Shown here one piece after another: positions 34,457 through 43,264 of a stretch of DNA of 64,000 bases. The notes below the pieces were generated by a model. It ran no database searches. It was not told where the DNA came from and saw only the letters and a program-made list of their open reading frames with translations. The stretch covers positions 3,216-67,215 of the forward strand of contig JBCBOR010000018.1 of the NCBI GenBank assembly GCA_039821125.1, written 5' to 3'. Made by a program: the position numbers and the translations under genes. Each line of letters opens with the position of its first letter. The first letter of the stretch is position 1. The DNA is from Thermohalobaculum sp039821125. GTDB lineage: Bacteria; Pseudomonadota; Alphaproteobacteria; Rhodobacterales; Rhodobacteraceae.

Positions 34457-35281
34457 CTATCGAGCCATGGTCTCTTTCGTCCAGGCGCTGTAGTCCGGTG
34501 TCCCCTCCACCCGGATCTCGCCGGTGTAGCCATACTCAACCATATGCACTGTGACGCTGGCGCCTGAGGTGAGGATCACCGCATAGGCTTCGGGCAGATC
34601 CGAAGCACTCAGCATGGTGGCTTCCGGAAAGTTTGCCCAACCCGCGTGGTTGGTGCCGCGCGGCGCACTGACAGGAACGCCGTGGAGCGAGCCGTTGAGC
34701 GGCATATGACAGTGCCCGAAGAAGATATGCCGGATCTTGCCGCGATGCCGTGCCACCACACCACCGAACCGGTCGGCGTCGAGCAGCATGATCTGATCCA
34801 TGGGGCCCAGATGCGTCGGCACCGGATTGTGATGCAGGAAGAGCCAGAAGGGGCCATCTCCCTCCGACAGTCTGGCATCCAGCCACGCCGCACGCGTCTC
34901 GCAAAAGTGCCCGGCATGGGTCTCTGGCCCCCAGGTATCCAGCAGTATCGCAGTGCCTTCCGACAGGGCGACGGTCTTTTGAACGAAACCGTTCTGATCG
35001 GTCAGATCGGGAAACACATCGACAAAGGTTGGACGGTCATCATGATTGCCAATGCACAGATGCACCGGGATATCGACGTCGTTCAACTTGGCCTTCAATC
35101 GCATGTAATCGTCGCGCTCGCCCCAATCGGACAAGTCGCCCGTGATGATGATCGCCTCGGTGTCCGGGTGGTTCGTCAGCGCATGGCTCAGCGCGCGATC
35201 GAAGTTGGCGTTCGGATCGCGACCGCCGATCGTCTGCCCCGGTGTTGTCAGATGGATGTCCGTCAGTTGGATCAGCTTCAT
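34457..35281 (-). CDS. Calcineurin-like phosphodiesterase, GpdQ-like
   Basis: A 274-residue binuclear metallophosphoesterase. Metal motifs in order are DIH (residues 8-10), GDLSD, GNHDD, and GHCH, all intact. Length and motif spacing match GpdQ, a class III glycerophosphodiesterase. No signal peptide, so it should act on imported diesters in the cytoplasm. It is the last gene after the Ugp-like transporter genes, which supports glycerophosphodiester hydrolysis. The ATG at 35281 follows GAGGGCGCG. Confidence 0.85.
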   Translation of the reverse strand: MKLIQLTDIHLTTPGQTIGGRDPNANFDRALSHALTNHPDTEAIIITGDLSDWGERDDYMRLKAKLNDVDIPVHLCIGNHDDRPTFVDVFPDLTDQNGFVQKTVALSEGTAILLDTWGPETHAGHFCETRAAWLDARLSEGDGPFWLFLHHNPVPTHLGPMDQIMLLDADRFGGVVARHRGKIRHIFFGHCHMPLNGSLHGVPVSAPRGTNHAGWANFPEATMLSASDLPEAYAVILTSGASVTVHMVEYGYTGEIRVEGTPDYSAWTKETMAR

Positions 35282-35341
35282 CGCGCCCTCGCACAGGTCA
35301 TGCAGGGCGCGGCGCACCGCACCCTGCTGGTTCAGCGTTGA

Positions 35342-36607
35342 TCAGCTGTCAGGGAGCAGGTCGCTGACCTCTTCGGACAGCTCTTCCTGCAGTTCTTTCA
35401 TGTCGTCGTACTCGCCCGTGACGATGCCCTCGATCCCGTCATAGATGACCTGGGTGATCGCGAGGCCATTGTCGCCCGGATAGGCCTGCCAGTCGCGCAG
35501 CAGCGGAAGCTGGCGGACAGCCGTCTCCTTGTTCGGGTTCTCGGTATAGAAATCCGCGAGGATGATCTCGTTGGCGGCCTTGTTCGGCGGCATGTAGCCG
35601 GTGGTGCGCGCCACGTCTGCGGCCCCCTCACCCGAGGTGATGAACTTCAGCCACTTCCAAGCTGCTTCCAGCTCTTTGGGATCTTCCGAGGTCGACACCA
35701 GCATGGCCGAGTTGCCGCCCGCCGGCAGACCAAGCGGTCCCGATGACGCGAGGCCCGGGAACTCGTTGGTCATCAGCGTGAACTCACCCTGGGACCGCTC
35801 GACCGCGCCAAGCGCCGAGGTCGACCAGAACATCATGGCGATCTCACCGGCCGAGAACGAGGCGAGCGCGCCCTTCCATTCCAGGTTCTGCATATCGCAG
35901 CCGCGGAAGATGCCCTTCATTGTGTCCAGTGCGGTCAACGCTTCCGGGCTGTCGATGGTCACTTTGCTCGAGGCATCGACAATCGCGCTGTCCTGGCTCC
36001 AGAGCAGGGCTTGCAGGAACCAGTTGCCGGTGATGTTCCAGCCCCAGAAGATCGGGTTCTTCACACCGGCTTCCCGCAGCTTCCCGCAGGTCTCTACAAC
36101 CTCTTCCCATGTTTTGGGCAGTTGGTCCTGGCTGGTGATGCCGGCCTTGGCCATCAGGTCCATGTTGTAGTACCCGACAGGCAGCGAGACCGAGAACGGC
36201 AGGCCGTGCACTTCCTCGTTGAAGGTGCCCAGATCCAGCATCGCCTTGTGATAGCCGTCTTTCGCAAAGTCGGCTTCCTTGGCAATGAACGGTTCGAGCG
36301 ACTTGGCGATGCCCTTTTCGACCAGCGGCTGCTGGCGGTTCAGACCCTGCATCGTGACATCGGGCAGGGTGCCCGCGACGGACTCGCGCAGGATCGTGTT
36401 GGTGCCATCCTCATAGCTTTCGTAGGCGGCCCGCATCTTGATCTCGATGCCCGGGTTTTCGGCGTAGAACTTGGGCAGGATCTTCTCGTAGGTCACGTCA
36501 AAAAGGTGACTGTAGGGATAGGCGAACTCGACGACGATCTTGTCCTCGGCGGCTGCCTGTCCGGTCAGCGCTGCCAGCACTGCGGCAGTGGCCAACATGC
36601 GTTTCAT
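35342..36607 (-). CDS. ugpB: Sugar/glycerol-phosphate ABC transporter binding protein (UgpB-like)
   Basis: A 421-residue exported binding protein of the CUT1 family with a signal peptide ending ...GQAAA. The sequence RESVAGTLPDVTMQGLNRQQPLVEKG resembles UgpB. It lies 60 bp upstream of the GpdQ-like gene and downstream of two permeases and an ATPase, an order opposite to the usual binding-protein-first arrangement. Glycerol-phosphate or a glycerophosphodiester is the likely ligand; an ordinary sugar cannot be excluded. Confidence 0.75.
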   Translation of the reverse strand: MKRMLATAAVLAALTGQAAAEDKIVVEFAYPYSHLFDVTYEKILPKFYAENPGIEIKMRAAYESYEDGTNTILRESVAGTLPDVTMQGLNRQQPLVEKGIAKSLEPFIAKEADFAKDGYHKAMLDLGTFNEEVHGLPFSVSLPVGYYNMDLMAKAGITSQDQLPKTWEEVVETCGKLREAGVKNPIFWGWNITGNWFLQALLWSQDSAIVDASSKVTIDSPEALTALDTMKGIFRGCDMQNLEWKGALASFSAGEIAMMFWSTSALGAVERSQGEFTLMTNEFPGLASSGPLGLPAGGNSAMLVSTSEDPKELEAAWKWLKFITSGEGAADVARTTGYMPPNKAANEIILADFYTENPNKETAVRQLPLLRDWQAYPGDNGLAITQVIYDGIEGIVTGEYDDMKELQEELSEEVSDLLPDS

Positions 36608-36707
36608 GGGATACTCCTCTTCCCTGTCAGAAGGCGGTCAGGGGTGGACGCCAATCCTGAGCCCCTGCTCGCCAGTTGTGTCCCGCTTCATCTGCGGGCG
36701 CTCTGTC

Positions 36708-36736
36708 AGTAGGGTGGGGTTGAACCCCACCCTACT
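36708..36736. repeat. Perfect GGGTGGGG palindrome over the ugpE stop codon
   Basis: AGTAGGGTGGGGTT and AACCCCACCCTACT are perfect 14-nt arms with one base between. The ugpE stop codon TAG lies inside the stem. There is no U-tract, so an RNA-processing or repeat-element role is more likely than termination. It lies in the 124-bp gap before ugpB. Confidence 0.65.
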
Positions 36737-37805
36737 TCATTCCAGTCAGTGTAATCCCCTCGATGAAGCGGCGCTGGGCCAGCAGGAACGCGACGATCAG
36801 CGGGGTCACGATCACGGTGGCCGTTGCCATCATCGGGCCGAAGAACGAGCCGTCCGCATCGCCCTTGAACTCGCGCAGGCCCAGCGGCGGGGTGAAGAGA
36901 TCACGCGTTCCCGTCACCACGATGCGCGGCCAGAAATAGTCGTTCCAGTGCGCCACGACCGAAAAGATCGCAAAGGCCAGCAGCGCCGGGATCGCCGTTG
37001 GCAGCATGACCTTCCAGATGATCCCGAACTCGGTCATCCCGTCCATGCGGGCGGCATCGATCAGGTCATCGGGCACCGTCATGAAGAACTGGCGCATCAG
37101 AAAGATCCCGAAGACCGAGATCGTCCACGGGATGATCAACGCCGCGTAACTGTTCGTCAGGCCAAGATGAGAGAGGCCGAGATAGAGCGGCAGGGCAATC
37201 GCGTGGACCGGAATAAGCAGGCAAAACAACACCATAGAGAAGACAAAGTCCCGCCCGCGCCAGCGCAGCTTGGCCAGCGCATAGGCGCAGGGCAGCGCGA
37301 CGATCACCTGGATCAGAAAGATCGAGGCGGTCACGATCACACCGTTCAGAAGGTAGCGCAGCAGCGGTGCTTCCTGGAACGCCATGGAGTAGTTGAAAAC
37401 AACCGGAAGGCTGGAACAGTCGGCCTCGATCCGCTCCATCATGGCGGTCTTGATCTCGCGGTCGGTCTTGCCCGGAAAGTCCGGGCGTGCGGCCTCGATG
37501 GTGGTGCGATCCGGCTCGGCGCGCTTGGCACAGCGCTCGTTCACCATCAATTCCTGAGCGCCGAAAAAGCCGCCGACATTGCGCTCGATCTCGTGTGGGG
37601 CCTTCAGCGAATAGCTGAGCATCACGTAGAACGGCAGCAGAACGATCAGTGCGCCGACGATCAGAACGGCGTGCTTGATTGCCTCCCCGGTTGACCACCC
37701 CAGCCGGGATGCCGGGCGTATGGCAGCCGTATGGCTTGCGTCTGGCACGGGTATGGCAGGCGTATGGCTCACGTCTGGCACCTGTATGGACAGAATGTCG
37801 GCCAT
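36732..37805 (-). CDS. ugpE: ABC transporter permease (UgpE-like) with repeated N-terminus
   Basis: A 357-residue MalG/UgpE-type permease with about six transmembrane helices; the EAA motif is DAARMDGMTEFGIIWKVMLPTAIP. Two features are odd. The first 30 residues contain two tandem 11-residue units (VPDVSHTPAIP, VPDASHTAAIR) encoded by 33-bp DNA repeats, ahead of the first helix. The first periplasmic loop is unusually long (about 80 residues, with a Cys pair). It forms the channel with the UgpA-like gene product. Confidence 0.83.
   Translation of the reverse strand: MADILSIQVPDVSHTPAIPVPDASHTAAIRPASRLGWSTGEAIKHAVLIVGALIVLLPFYVMLSYSLKAPHEIERNVGGFFGAQELMVNERCAKRAEPDRTTIEAARPDFPGKTDREIKTAMMERIEADCSSLPVVFNYSMAFQEAPLLRYLLNGVIVTASIFLIQVIVALPCAYALAKLRWRGRDFVFSMVLFCLLIPVHAIALPLYLGLSHLGLTNSYAALIIPWTISVFGIFLMRQFFMTVPDDLIDAARMDGMTEFGIIWKVMLPTAIPALLAFAIFSVVAHWNDYFWPRIVVTGTRDLFTPPLGLREFKGDADGSFFGPMMATATVIVTPLIVAFLLAQRRFIEGITLTGMK
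37718..37790. repeat. 33-bp tandem repeat in the 5' end of ugpE
   Basis: About 2.2 copies of a 33-bp unit starting GTATGGCAG (37718, 37751, partial at 37784) lie in frame and encode 11-residue units of the permease N-terminus. Each unit also contains a shorter internal echo of CGTATGGC. Confidence 0.8.
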
Positions 37806-37814
37806 TTCGCCGCG

Positions 37815-37862
37815 ACCACGCGCTTTGCAAAGCGCGTGGTGAAAGGCGCGTCGACGCGCCTT
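37815..37862. repeat. Two adjacent perfect palindromes between ugpA and ugpE
   Basis: A 26-bp perfect palindrome with half-site ACCACGCGCTTTG (37815-37840) is followed after 2 bp by a 20-bp perfect palindrome with half-site AAGGCGCGTC (37843-37862). They fill the 85-bp spacer upstream of the ugpE start. They look like a REP-type element or RNA-processing structure. Confidence 0.7.
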
Positions 37863-37890
37863 CTGCCGCGCTTGGGGCTGGCGTTGCAGG

Positions 37891-38811
37891 TCATGAATAG
37901 TGCACCCGCCGCTCGACCAGCCACCGCTGGATCAGGGTGAGGCCCAGCACAAAGATCAGGAAGATCATCGTGATCGCCGAGCCCAGCCCGATCAGGTTCT
38001 GCTGGATGCCCTTTTCGAAGATCGCGAACATCATCACGTAGACGGATTTCGACGGCCCACCGCCTTGCGGGTAGAACGCCTCGACCGTGTCGAAGACCTG
38101 AAAGGACCGGATGCAGGTGATGGTCACAACGAAGACGGTCGTCGGCCCCAGCATCGGCCACGTGACCAGACGGAAACGCTCCCACCCTGACTTGGCGCCG
38201 TCCATCTCGGCCGCGTGGTAAAGCTCACGCGGGATCGATGTCAGCCCCGCCAGATAGAGCACCATGTTGAAGCCGAACCCCTGCCAGACGCCGATAAAGC
38301 TGACAGTCCAGATCGCGTAGTCCCTGTCGCCAAGCCACAGCGGGAACGTCCGCTCGCAGCCCTGCCGGAAGAAGGCAAACCACTCCAGCCAGGTGCCGCA
38401 GCCCCGGGCCAGCGTCTGGTTGATCAGCCCGACCGACGGGTGCAGCGTGAATTCCCAGACGATCGCCATCGCCAGCAGCGCGGCCATGACCGGCAGAAAG
38501 TAGATCGTCTTGTAGACATCGCCGAACCGGCTGACCGAGTTGATCAACAGCGCGGCCCCCAGCCCTAACCCGACAGCAAGCGGGACGACGACCAGCACAT
38601 AGGTCAACGTCGCGGTGAACATCTTCTGGAATGAGGACCGGCTGACGATGCGGTCATAATTCTTCCACGCAACCCAATTGAAGCTGTCATTTCCGAGCGA
38701 ATAGTCGGTGAACGAGAGCGTCGCCGCCACGATGATCGGCAGGATCAAAATGGCGATCATCAAGAAGATGGCAGGGGCCACGAACAGGATATGGGCGCGA
38801 GAGCGGGGCAT
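37891..38811 (-). CDS. ugpA: ABC transporter permease (UgpA-like)
   Basis: A 306-residue MalF/UgpA-type inner-membrane permease with about six transmembrane helices. The EAA loop is AAEMDGAKSGWERFRLVTWPMLGP. A cysteine pair (CGTWLEW ... GCERTF) lies in a periplasmic insert. It begins directly after the ATPase stop codon. Confidence 0.85.
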   Translation of the reverse strand: MPRSRAHILFVAPAIFLMIAILILPIIVAATLSFTDYSLGNDSFNWVAWKNYDRIVSRSSFQKMFTATLTYVLVVVPLAVGLGLGAALLINSVSRFGDVYKTIYFLPVMAALLAMAIVWEFTLHPSVGLINQTLARGCGTWLEWFAFFRQGCERTFPLWLGDRDYAIWTVSFIGVWQGFGFNMVLYLAGLTSIPRELYHAAEMDGAKSGWERFRLVTWPMLGPTTVFVVTITCIRSFQVFDTVEAFYPQGGGPSKSVYVMMFAIFEKGIQQNLIGLGSAITMIFLIFVLGLTLIQRWLVERRVHYS

Positions 38812-39963
38812 TTAGGCGACGACGGCCTGACGTGTCTCGACCGGCTCTTGCAGGTGCAGCCGCGCACCGTCCGCTCCGAACGCCATGGCCCGCCCGGGCA
38901 GCGGGATCGCATGCACGGTGTCACCGGTCCTGAGCGTTGACGCGGCGAGCGGGTCGGCGCGCACGACCATACGCTGGGATCCGATATCGACATGCAGGAA
39001 GAGATCCGAGCCGAGGTTCTCCCGGTGGACGACATTGCCCGAGATGGTGCCCTCGCCGAACTCGGGCACCAGTTGCAGGTGCTCTGGCCGCAAGCCCACC
39101 GTGATCCGCCCTGCATGGGCGGGATCGACCCGGCGAGTCAGCGTCGCGCCGCTGACATGGATCGTGCCGTCGCTCGCGGCCTCGGCCTCCAGCGCGTTGA
39201 TCTTGGGCGAGCCGATGAACTGTGCCACCTGCAGATCCTTGGGATCGTCGTAGACTTTGGCCGGGGGCGCCAGTTGCAGGATCTCGCCGCCCATCATGAC
39301 CGCCATGCGGTCGGACATGGTCAGCGCCTCGGCCTGATCGTGGGTCACGTAGATGAAGGTCACACCGAGGTCGCGGTGCAACTCGGCCAATTCGGCCCGC
39401 ATGTGAACCCGCAGGGCGGCATCCAGGTTGGACAGCGGCTCGTCCATCAGGAAGGCGACGGGTTTGCGGACCATGGCGCGGCCAAGAGCGGCCCGCTGTC
39501 GCTGGCCACCTGAAAGCTGCCCCGGCTTGCGGTCGAGCAGGGGGCCGATCTGCAGCACATCCGCGGTTTCCTTGATGTGCCGGGCAATCTCTGCGTGCTT
39601 GGCGCCGGCGATCATCCGGCCAATCAGCGGAAACCGCTCGAAGAACCCAAGCTCGCGCAGGCGCAGGGGCACCGCCATGTTCTGGGCCACGGTCAGGTGC
39701 GGATAGAGCGCGTAGGACTGGAACACCATCGCCAGATTGCGCTCGGCGGCGCGAACGCCGTTGACCGGTCGGTCCTCGATGTGCACGTCTCCGCCGCCCT
39801 GGTGTTCAAGCCCTGCAATGATGCGCAGCAGGGTGGACTTGCCGCAGCCGGACGGCCCGACGAGCGTCAGGAACTCGCCATCGCGAATATCGAGGTCTAT
39901 GCCCTTCAGAACGGAGACGTCGCCGAAGGACTTGGTGATTTTGTTCAGGCGTATTCCGGCCAT
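38812..39963 (-). CDS. ugpC: ABC transporter ATPase (UgpC/MalK-type)
   Basis: A 383-residue CUT1 ATPase. Walker A is GPSGCGKST, signature LSGGQRQR, Walker B AFLMDEP, then a C-terminal TOBE/MOP regulatory region (TVGLRPEHLQLV). It is longer than many MalK proteins because of an insert after HLTVAQNMAVPLRL. It is first in the minus-strand operon, so the promoter should be in 39964-40169, a 206-bp spacer where I see no obvious motif. Confidence 0.88.
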   Translation of the reverse strand: MAGIRLNKITKSFGDVSVLKGIDLDIRDGEFLTLVGPSGCGKSTLLRIIAGLEHQGGGDVHIEDRPVNGVRAAERNLAMVFQSYALYPHLTVAQNMAVPLRLRELGFFERFPLIGRMIAGAKHAEIARHIKETADVLQIGPLLDRKPGQLSGGQRQRAALGRAMVRKPVAFLMDEPLSNLDAALRVHMRAELAELHRDLGVTFIYVTHDQAEALTMSDRMAVMMGGEILQLAPPAKVYDDPKDLQVAQFIGSPKINALEAEAASDGTIHVSGATLTRRVDPAHAGRITVGLRPEHLQLVPEFGEGTISGNVVHRENLGSDLFLHVDIGSQRMVVRADPLAASTLRTGDTVHAIPLPGRAMAFGADGARLHLQEPVETRQAVVA

Positions 39964-40169
39964 GCCTGTTGCACTCGCAAGAATCTGATCTCATGTGCGT
40001 AGCAAGTTTCCGCGACCGTTCAGTGACATGTGGGCGGACGCCGCCGGTGGATCGAGCGCGGTCGGTCGAGCAGCCTGCCGGGGACGTGGCTGTTCGCCCT
40101 CGGTTTCCCGGTCTCAAAGGTCAAAAAAAAATCAATCCGGGGAGCCTTGCGTCGACAAAGACGGGAAGA

Positions 40170-41084
40170 TCAATCCGCGTGCGCCAGCGCGATCGCGATT
40201 TCGGATGCCAAGGCTGCGTTGTTCTTGATCAAGGCGACGTTTGCCTCAAGCGAAAGGCCATCCGTCAGATCAAGAACCTGATCGAGCAGGTACGGTGTTA
40301 CGGCCTTGCCGGTAATCCCGCGATCATCTGCTGTCCTCAGTGCTGTCTCGATATGCGGTCCGAGGACGTCCGAGGAGATTTCATCCTGCGCCGGTATCGG
40401 GTTCCCGACGAGTTGGCCGCCAGCAAGCGTCATGGCCGCGCGCAACCGGTGCGACCGAGCGATCTTGTCGGCGCTGTCGACGCTGATCGGAACAGGGATG
40501 CCGCTGCTTCTTGACCAGAAGGCCGGGAACATCGTCGTCCTGTAGCCGATCACCGGCACGCCGAGCGTCTCCAGCACTTCCAGCGTTTTGGGGATGTCCA
40601 GGATTGCCTTCGCTCCGGAGGCAACGACGGTGACGGGCGTCCGGGCGAGTTCCTGCAGGTCGGCGGATATGTCGAAGGATGTCTCTGCACCGCGGTGCAC
40701 GCCGCCGATGCCGCCCGTTGCAAAGACCTCGATCCCAGCCAGATGCGCGGCGATCATCGTGGCGGCAACCGTGGTTGATCCCGTTGCTCCGTCCACAAGC
40801 GCAGCCGCCATGTCGGCGCGCGAGAGTTTGCGCACATTGGAGGCCGTGGAGAGCATCTGAAGGTCTTTGTGATCGAGACCGACCCGAAGGGTGCCGTCGA
40901 TCACCGCAATCGTGGCCGGGGTTGCGCCCCGGTCCCGCACGACGGCCTCGACGGCCAGAGCGGTCTCGAGATTCTGCGGGCTCGGCAATCCATGTGTGAT
41001 GATCGTCGACTCGAGCGCCACGACCGGATCGTTGCGCCGGAGGGCGTCTGCGACAGTCTGGGACAGGATAAGGGGTGGTTTCAT
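40170..41084 (-). CDS. psuG: Pseudouridine-5'-phosphate glycosidase (PsuG/IndA family)
   Basis: A 304-residue glycosidase of the PsuG family, which reversibly splits the C-C glycosidic bond of pseudouridine 5'-phosphate to uracil and ribose 5-phosphate. VALESTIITHGLP and VVASGAKAILDIPKTLEVLETLGVPVIGY contain the conserved catalytic Glu and Lys. Homologues IndA and AlnA work in secondary metabolism. The start overlaps the kinase stop by 4 bp. It is last in a minus-strand run that begins with a nitrilase. Confidence 0.9.
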   Translation of the reverse strand: MKPPLILSQTVADALRRNDPVVALESTIITHGLPSPQNLETALAVEAVVRDRGATPATIAVIDGTLRVGLDHKDLQMLSTASNVRKLSRADMAAALVDGATGSTTVAATMIAAHLAGIEVFATGGIGGVHRGAETSFDISADLQELARTPVTVVASGAKAILDIPKTLEVLETLGVPVIGYRTTMFPAFWSRSSGIPVPISVDSADKIARSHRLRAAMTLAGGQLVGNPIPAQDEISSDVLGPHIETALRTADDRGITGKAVTPYLLDQVLDLTDGLSLEANVALIKNNAALASEIAIALAHAD

Positions 41085-41965
41085 GCGGCCTCGCCGTTCT
41101 GCATATGCGCCGCTGCAGCGCTCAACGCAAATCTCAAGCTGTCGCCCGGCGCGTCTTGGCGGTCCTGTGATGCCAGGAAGGCTGACATGAGCGCATCGCC
41201 CGCACCGGTGATCGAAGCCGCCCCTGGCGTTTGCGGCGGGTTGGCCGTGACGACCTCGTCCGGTGTTGCCAACGCTGCCGGCCGCGGTCCATCGGTCACC
41301 AGGGCTGTCGCTGTGCACCTCGCCTGCAATGCTCGCGCGGCGTCGATACTGGTGTTGAAGGATCGCTCCAAAAGAACGCAGGCCTCCGCAAGGTTCACAA
41401 CCAGCGTGGGAGCAACGTCACCGGACAGCAAAACACCGAGCCGGTGTGCCTTGGCCGGGCTGACCGGGTTCGCAATGATCCTCGCGCCCGCCTTTGCGCC
41501 ATGGTGCGCGATCTTCTGCAAGGCTGTGGCTGCAAGGTTGGCCTCCAGCACAACAGTCGACACCGACGCAAGCGCCGATATCGCCTGCTCGACCACCGTA
41601 TCGGCGCTGTTGTCGAGAAGCGCTGTGTCGGCGATCGCGGCAAACAGGGCCTTTCGGTCATCTTCGATCGCGATGTAGTGACCGGTCGCAGCCCCCTCGA
41701 TCCTGGCCATATAGGTGGACGCCACACCTGAATTTTCGAGGTGATTGATCAGCGCGCTCCCCTCCGCATCATCGCCGACGGCTGAACAGAGACTGACGCG
41801 AATGCCGTGACGCGCCAGCCCGAGTGCCAGGTTCAGCGCCACACCGCCGGGGCGACGCTCGACCCGGCCCGTCACATCATCACCCATGGCGAGCTTTGTG
41901 CTGGTCCTGCCGATGATGTCCCAATGCGCGGCGCCCACGCAGAGCATGAAGGATGGGTTCTGCAT
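41081..41965 (-). CDS. psuK: Pseudouridine kinase-like PfkB-family sugar kinase (PsuK)
   Basis: A 294-residue PfkB/ribokinase-family kinase. RPGGVALNLALGLARHG is the N-terminal substrate signature and ITGAGDALMSAFLAS the C-terminal anion-hole/catalytic Asp motif. Pairing with psuG indicates pseudouridine phosphorylation. The ATG at 41965 overlaps the P450 stop (TGATG), so translation is coupled to the P450 gene. Confidence 0.85.
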   Translation of the reverse strand: MQNPSFMLCVGAAHWDIIGRTSTKLAMGDDVTGRVERRPGGVALNLALGLARHGIRVSLCSAVGDDAEGSALINHLENSGVASTYMARIEGAATGHYIAIEDDRKALFAAIADTALLDNSADTVVEQAISALASVSTVVLEANLAATALQKIAHHGAKAGARIIANPVSPAKAHRLGVLLSGDVAPTLVVNLAEACVLLERSFNTSIDAARALQARCTATALVTDGPRPAALATPDEVVTANPPQTPGAASITGAGDALMSAFLASQDRQDAPGDSLRFALSAAAAHMQNGEAA

Positions 41966-43179
41966 CAATGGGCCGCCTGTGCGCGTGGTCTTTCGGCAAG
42001 GTGCAACGCGGTCAGACCGCGAAAGTGATAGGCATTGCGGTATGGACCTGGCTGAACGCGAAACTCTGACCCCAGCACATCAAACAAGGTGCTGAGCGCG
42101 ATCTGCATCTCGATCCTTGCGAGCGGTGCGCCGACGCAAAAGTGCACGCCGCCGCCCAGCGATACGTGTCGGGGACGAACCCGCGCTGGATCGAAAATCT
42201 CAGGCAAGCGGTTCGCGCGTTCATCGTGATTGGCCGAGCCAATGAGCAGGCCCACCTGCGCGCCTTTCTTCAGGGCAACACCGTTCCAGTCGAGATCGTT
42301 CAGCACATAGCGCGTGAACATGTGAAGGGGCGGGTCGAACCGCAGCAGTTCTTCGACGACATTCCCCGAGATCTCATCACGCAGAGGCACGTCATGGCCG
42401 AGCAAGGTCCGGATCGAATTGCCGAGTGCATGCACAGTCGCTTCATGCCCCGCGTTCAACAACAGGATCGCGGTGGCCACGACCTCATCGACGGACAGCC
42501 GGTCGCCAGCTTCTTCCGTCGCGATGAGAACGCTCAGAAGATCCTCGGCAGGATCTTGCCTGCGGCGCCGGATCAGATCGCGTATATAGGTCGAGAACGC
42601 CTGCGTCGCGGCTGAGGCACTGTCCTCGATCTCGCGGTCCCGCCGGGCCTGATACAGTGCGACCATTCGATGGGACCAGTCCAGAAGTTGAGGGGCCATG
42701 TCGAGCGGGACACCAAGCAGTTCTGCGATGATCGTGATGGGAATGGGCGTGCAGTAGCGCTCGATTAGATCATCGCCCTCTTTCAGCCCTTGCGCCAGCT
42801 CAAACGCCAGCGTTTGAATGCGCGGGCGCAGGCCCTCGATGCTGGCCGATACGAAGGCCCGATTGATCAGGGATCGAAGACGGGTGTGTTTGGGCGGCTC
42901 TTTTTCGAGCAGCGAGTGCGCCTCGAACGCATAAAACGCCTCGAGATGCTCGGGTATCGGATCCCATCCCAGTTCCTCGCGCGTCGCGAGGTGCAGAATC
43001 TCACGACCGAACCGGCGATCGCGAAAAATCGCGTTCACGTCCTCGAACCGGGGGAAAACCCACATGTCGTACTCGTCCCACCAGAACACCTCGTGTTGCC
43101 GGAAGGATCGATAGACCGGGTAGGGGTTCTGCACGAACGTCGGACAGGTCGGTGACTGGCAGATGGTGGGACGGGACAT
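41965..43179 (-). CDS. Cytochrome P450 (first of two)
   Basis: A 404-residue soluble bacterial P450. The haem ligand is C348 in GGGVHFCVGAPLAR, the K-helix ExxR in EELLRFDP, and the I-helix oxygen-activation motif is NAGHEAT, with His-Glu at the usual acid-alcohol position region. No ferredoxin or reductase gene is nearby. Its stop overlaps the psuK start. Substrate unknown. Confidence 0.9.
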   Translation of the reverse strand: MSRPTICQSPTCPTFVQNPYPVYRSFRQHEVFWWDEYDMWVFPRFEDVNAIFRDRRFGREILHLATREELGWDPIPEHLEAFYAFEAHSLLEKEPPKHTRLRSLINRAFVSASIEGLRPRIQTLAFELAQGLKEGDDLIERYCTPIPITIIAELLGVPLDMAPQLLDWSHRMVALYQARRDREIEDSASAATQAFSTYIRDLIRRRRQDPAEDLLSVLIATEEAGDRLSVDEVVATAILLLNAGHEATVHALGNSIRTLLGHDVPLRDEISGNVVEELLRFDPPLHMFTRYVLNDLDWNGVALKKGAQVGLLIGSANHDERANRLPEIFDPARVRPRHVSLGGGVHFCVGAPLARIEMQIALSTLFDVLGSEFRVQPGPYRNAYHFRGLTALHLAERPRAQAAH

Positions 43180-43264
43180 CCCACAAGTGTCGCCTGACCG
43201 TTCAGCCGGCGCAACGGATCATTGAAGATCGGTGCGCATCACCGCTTCCGGACCCCTGCGGCGC

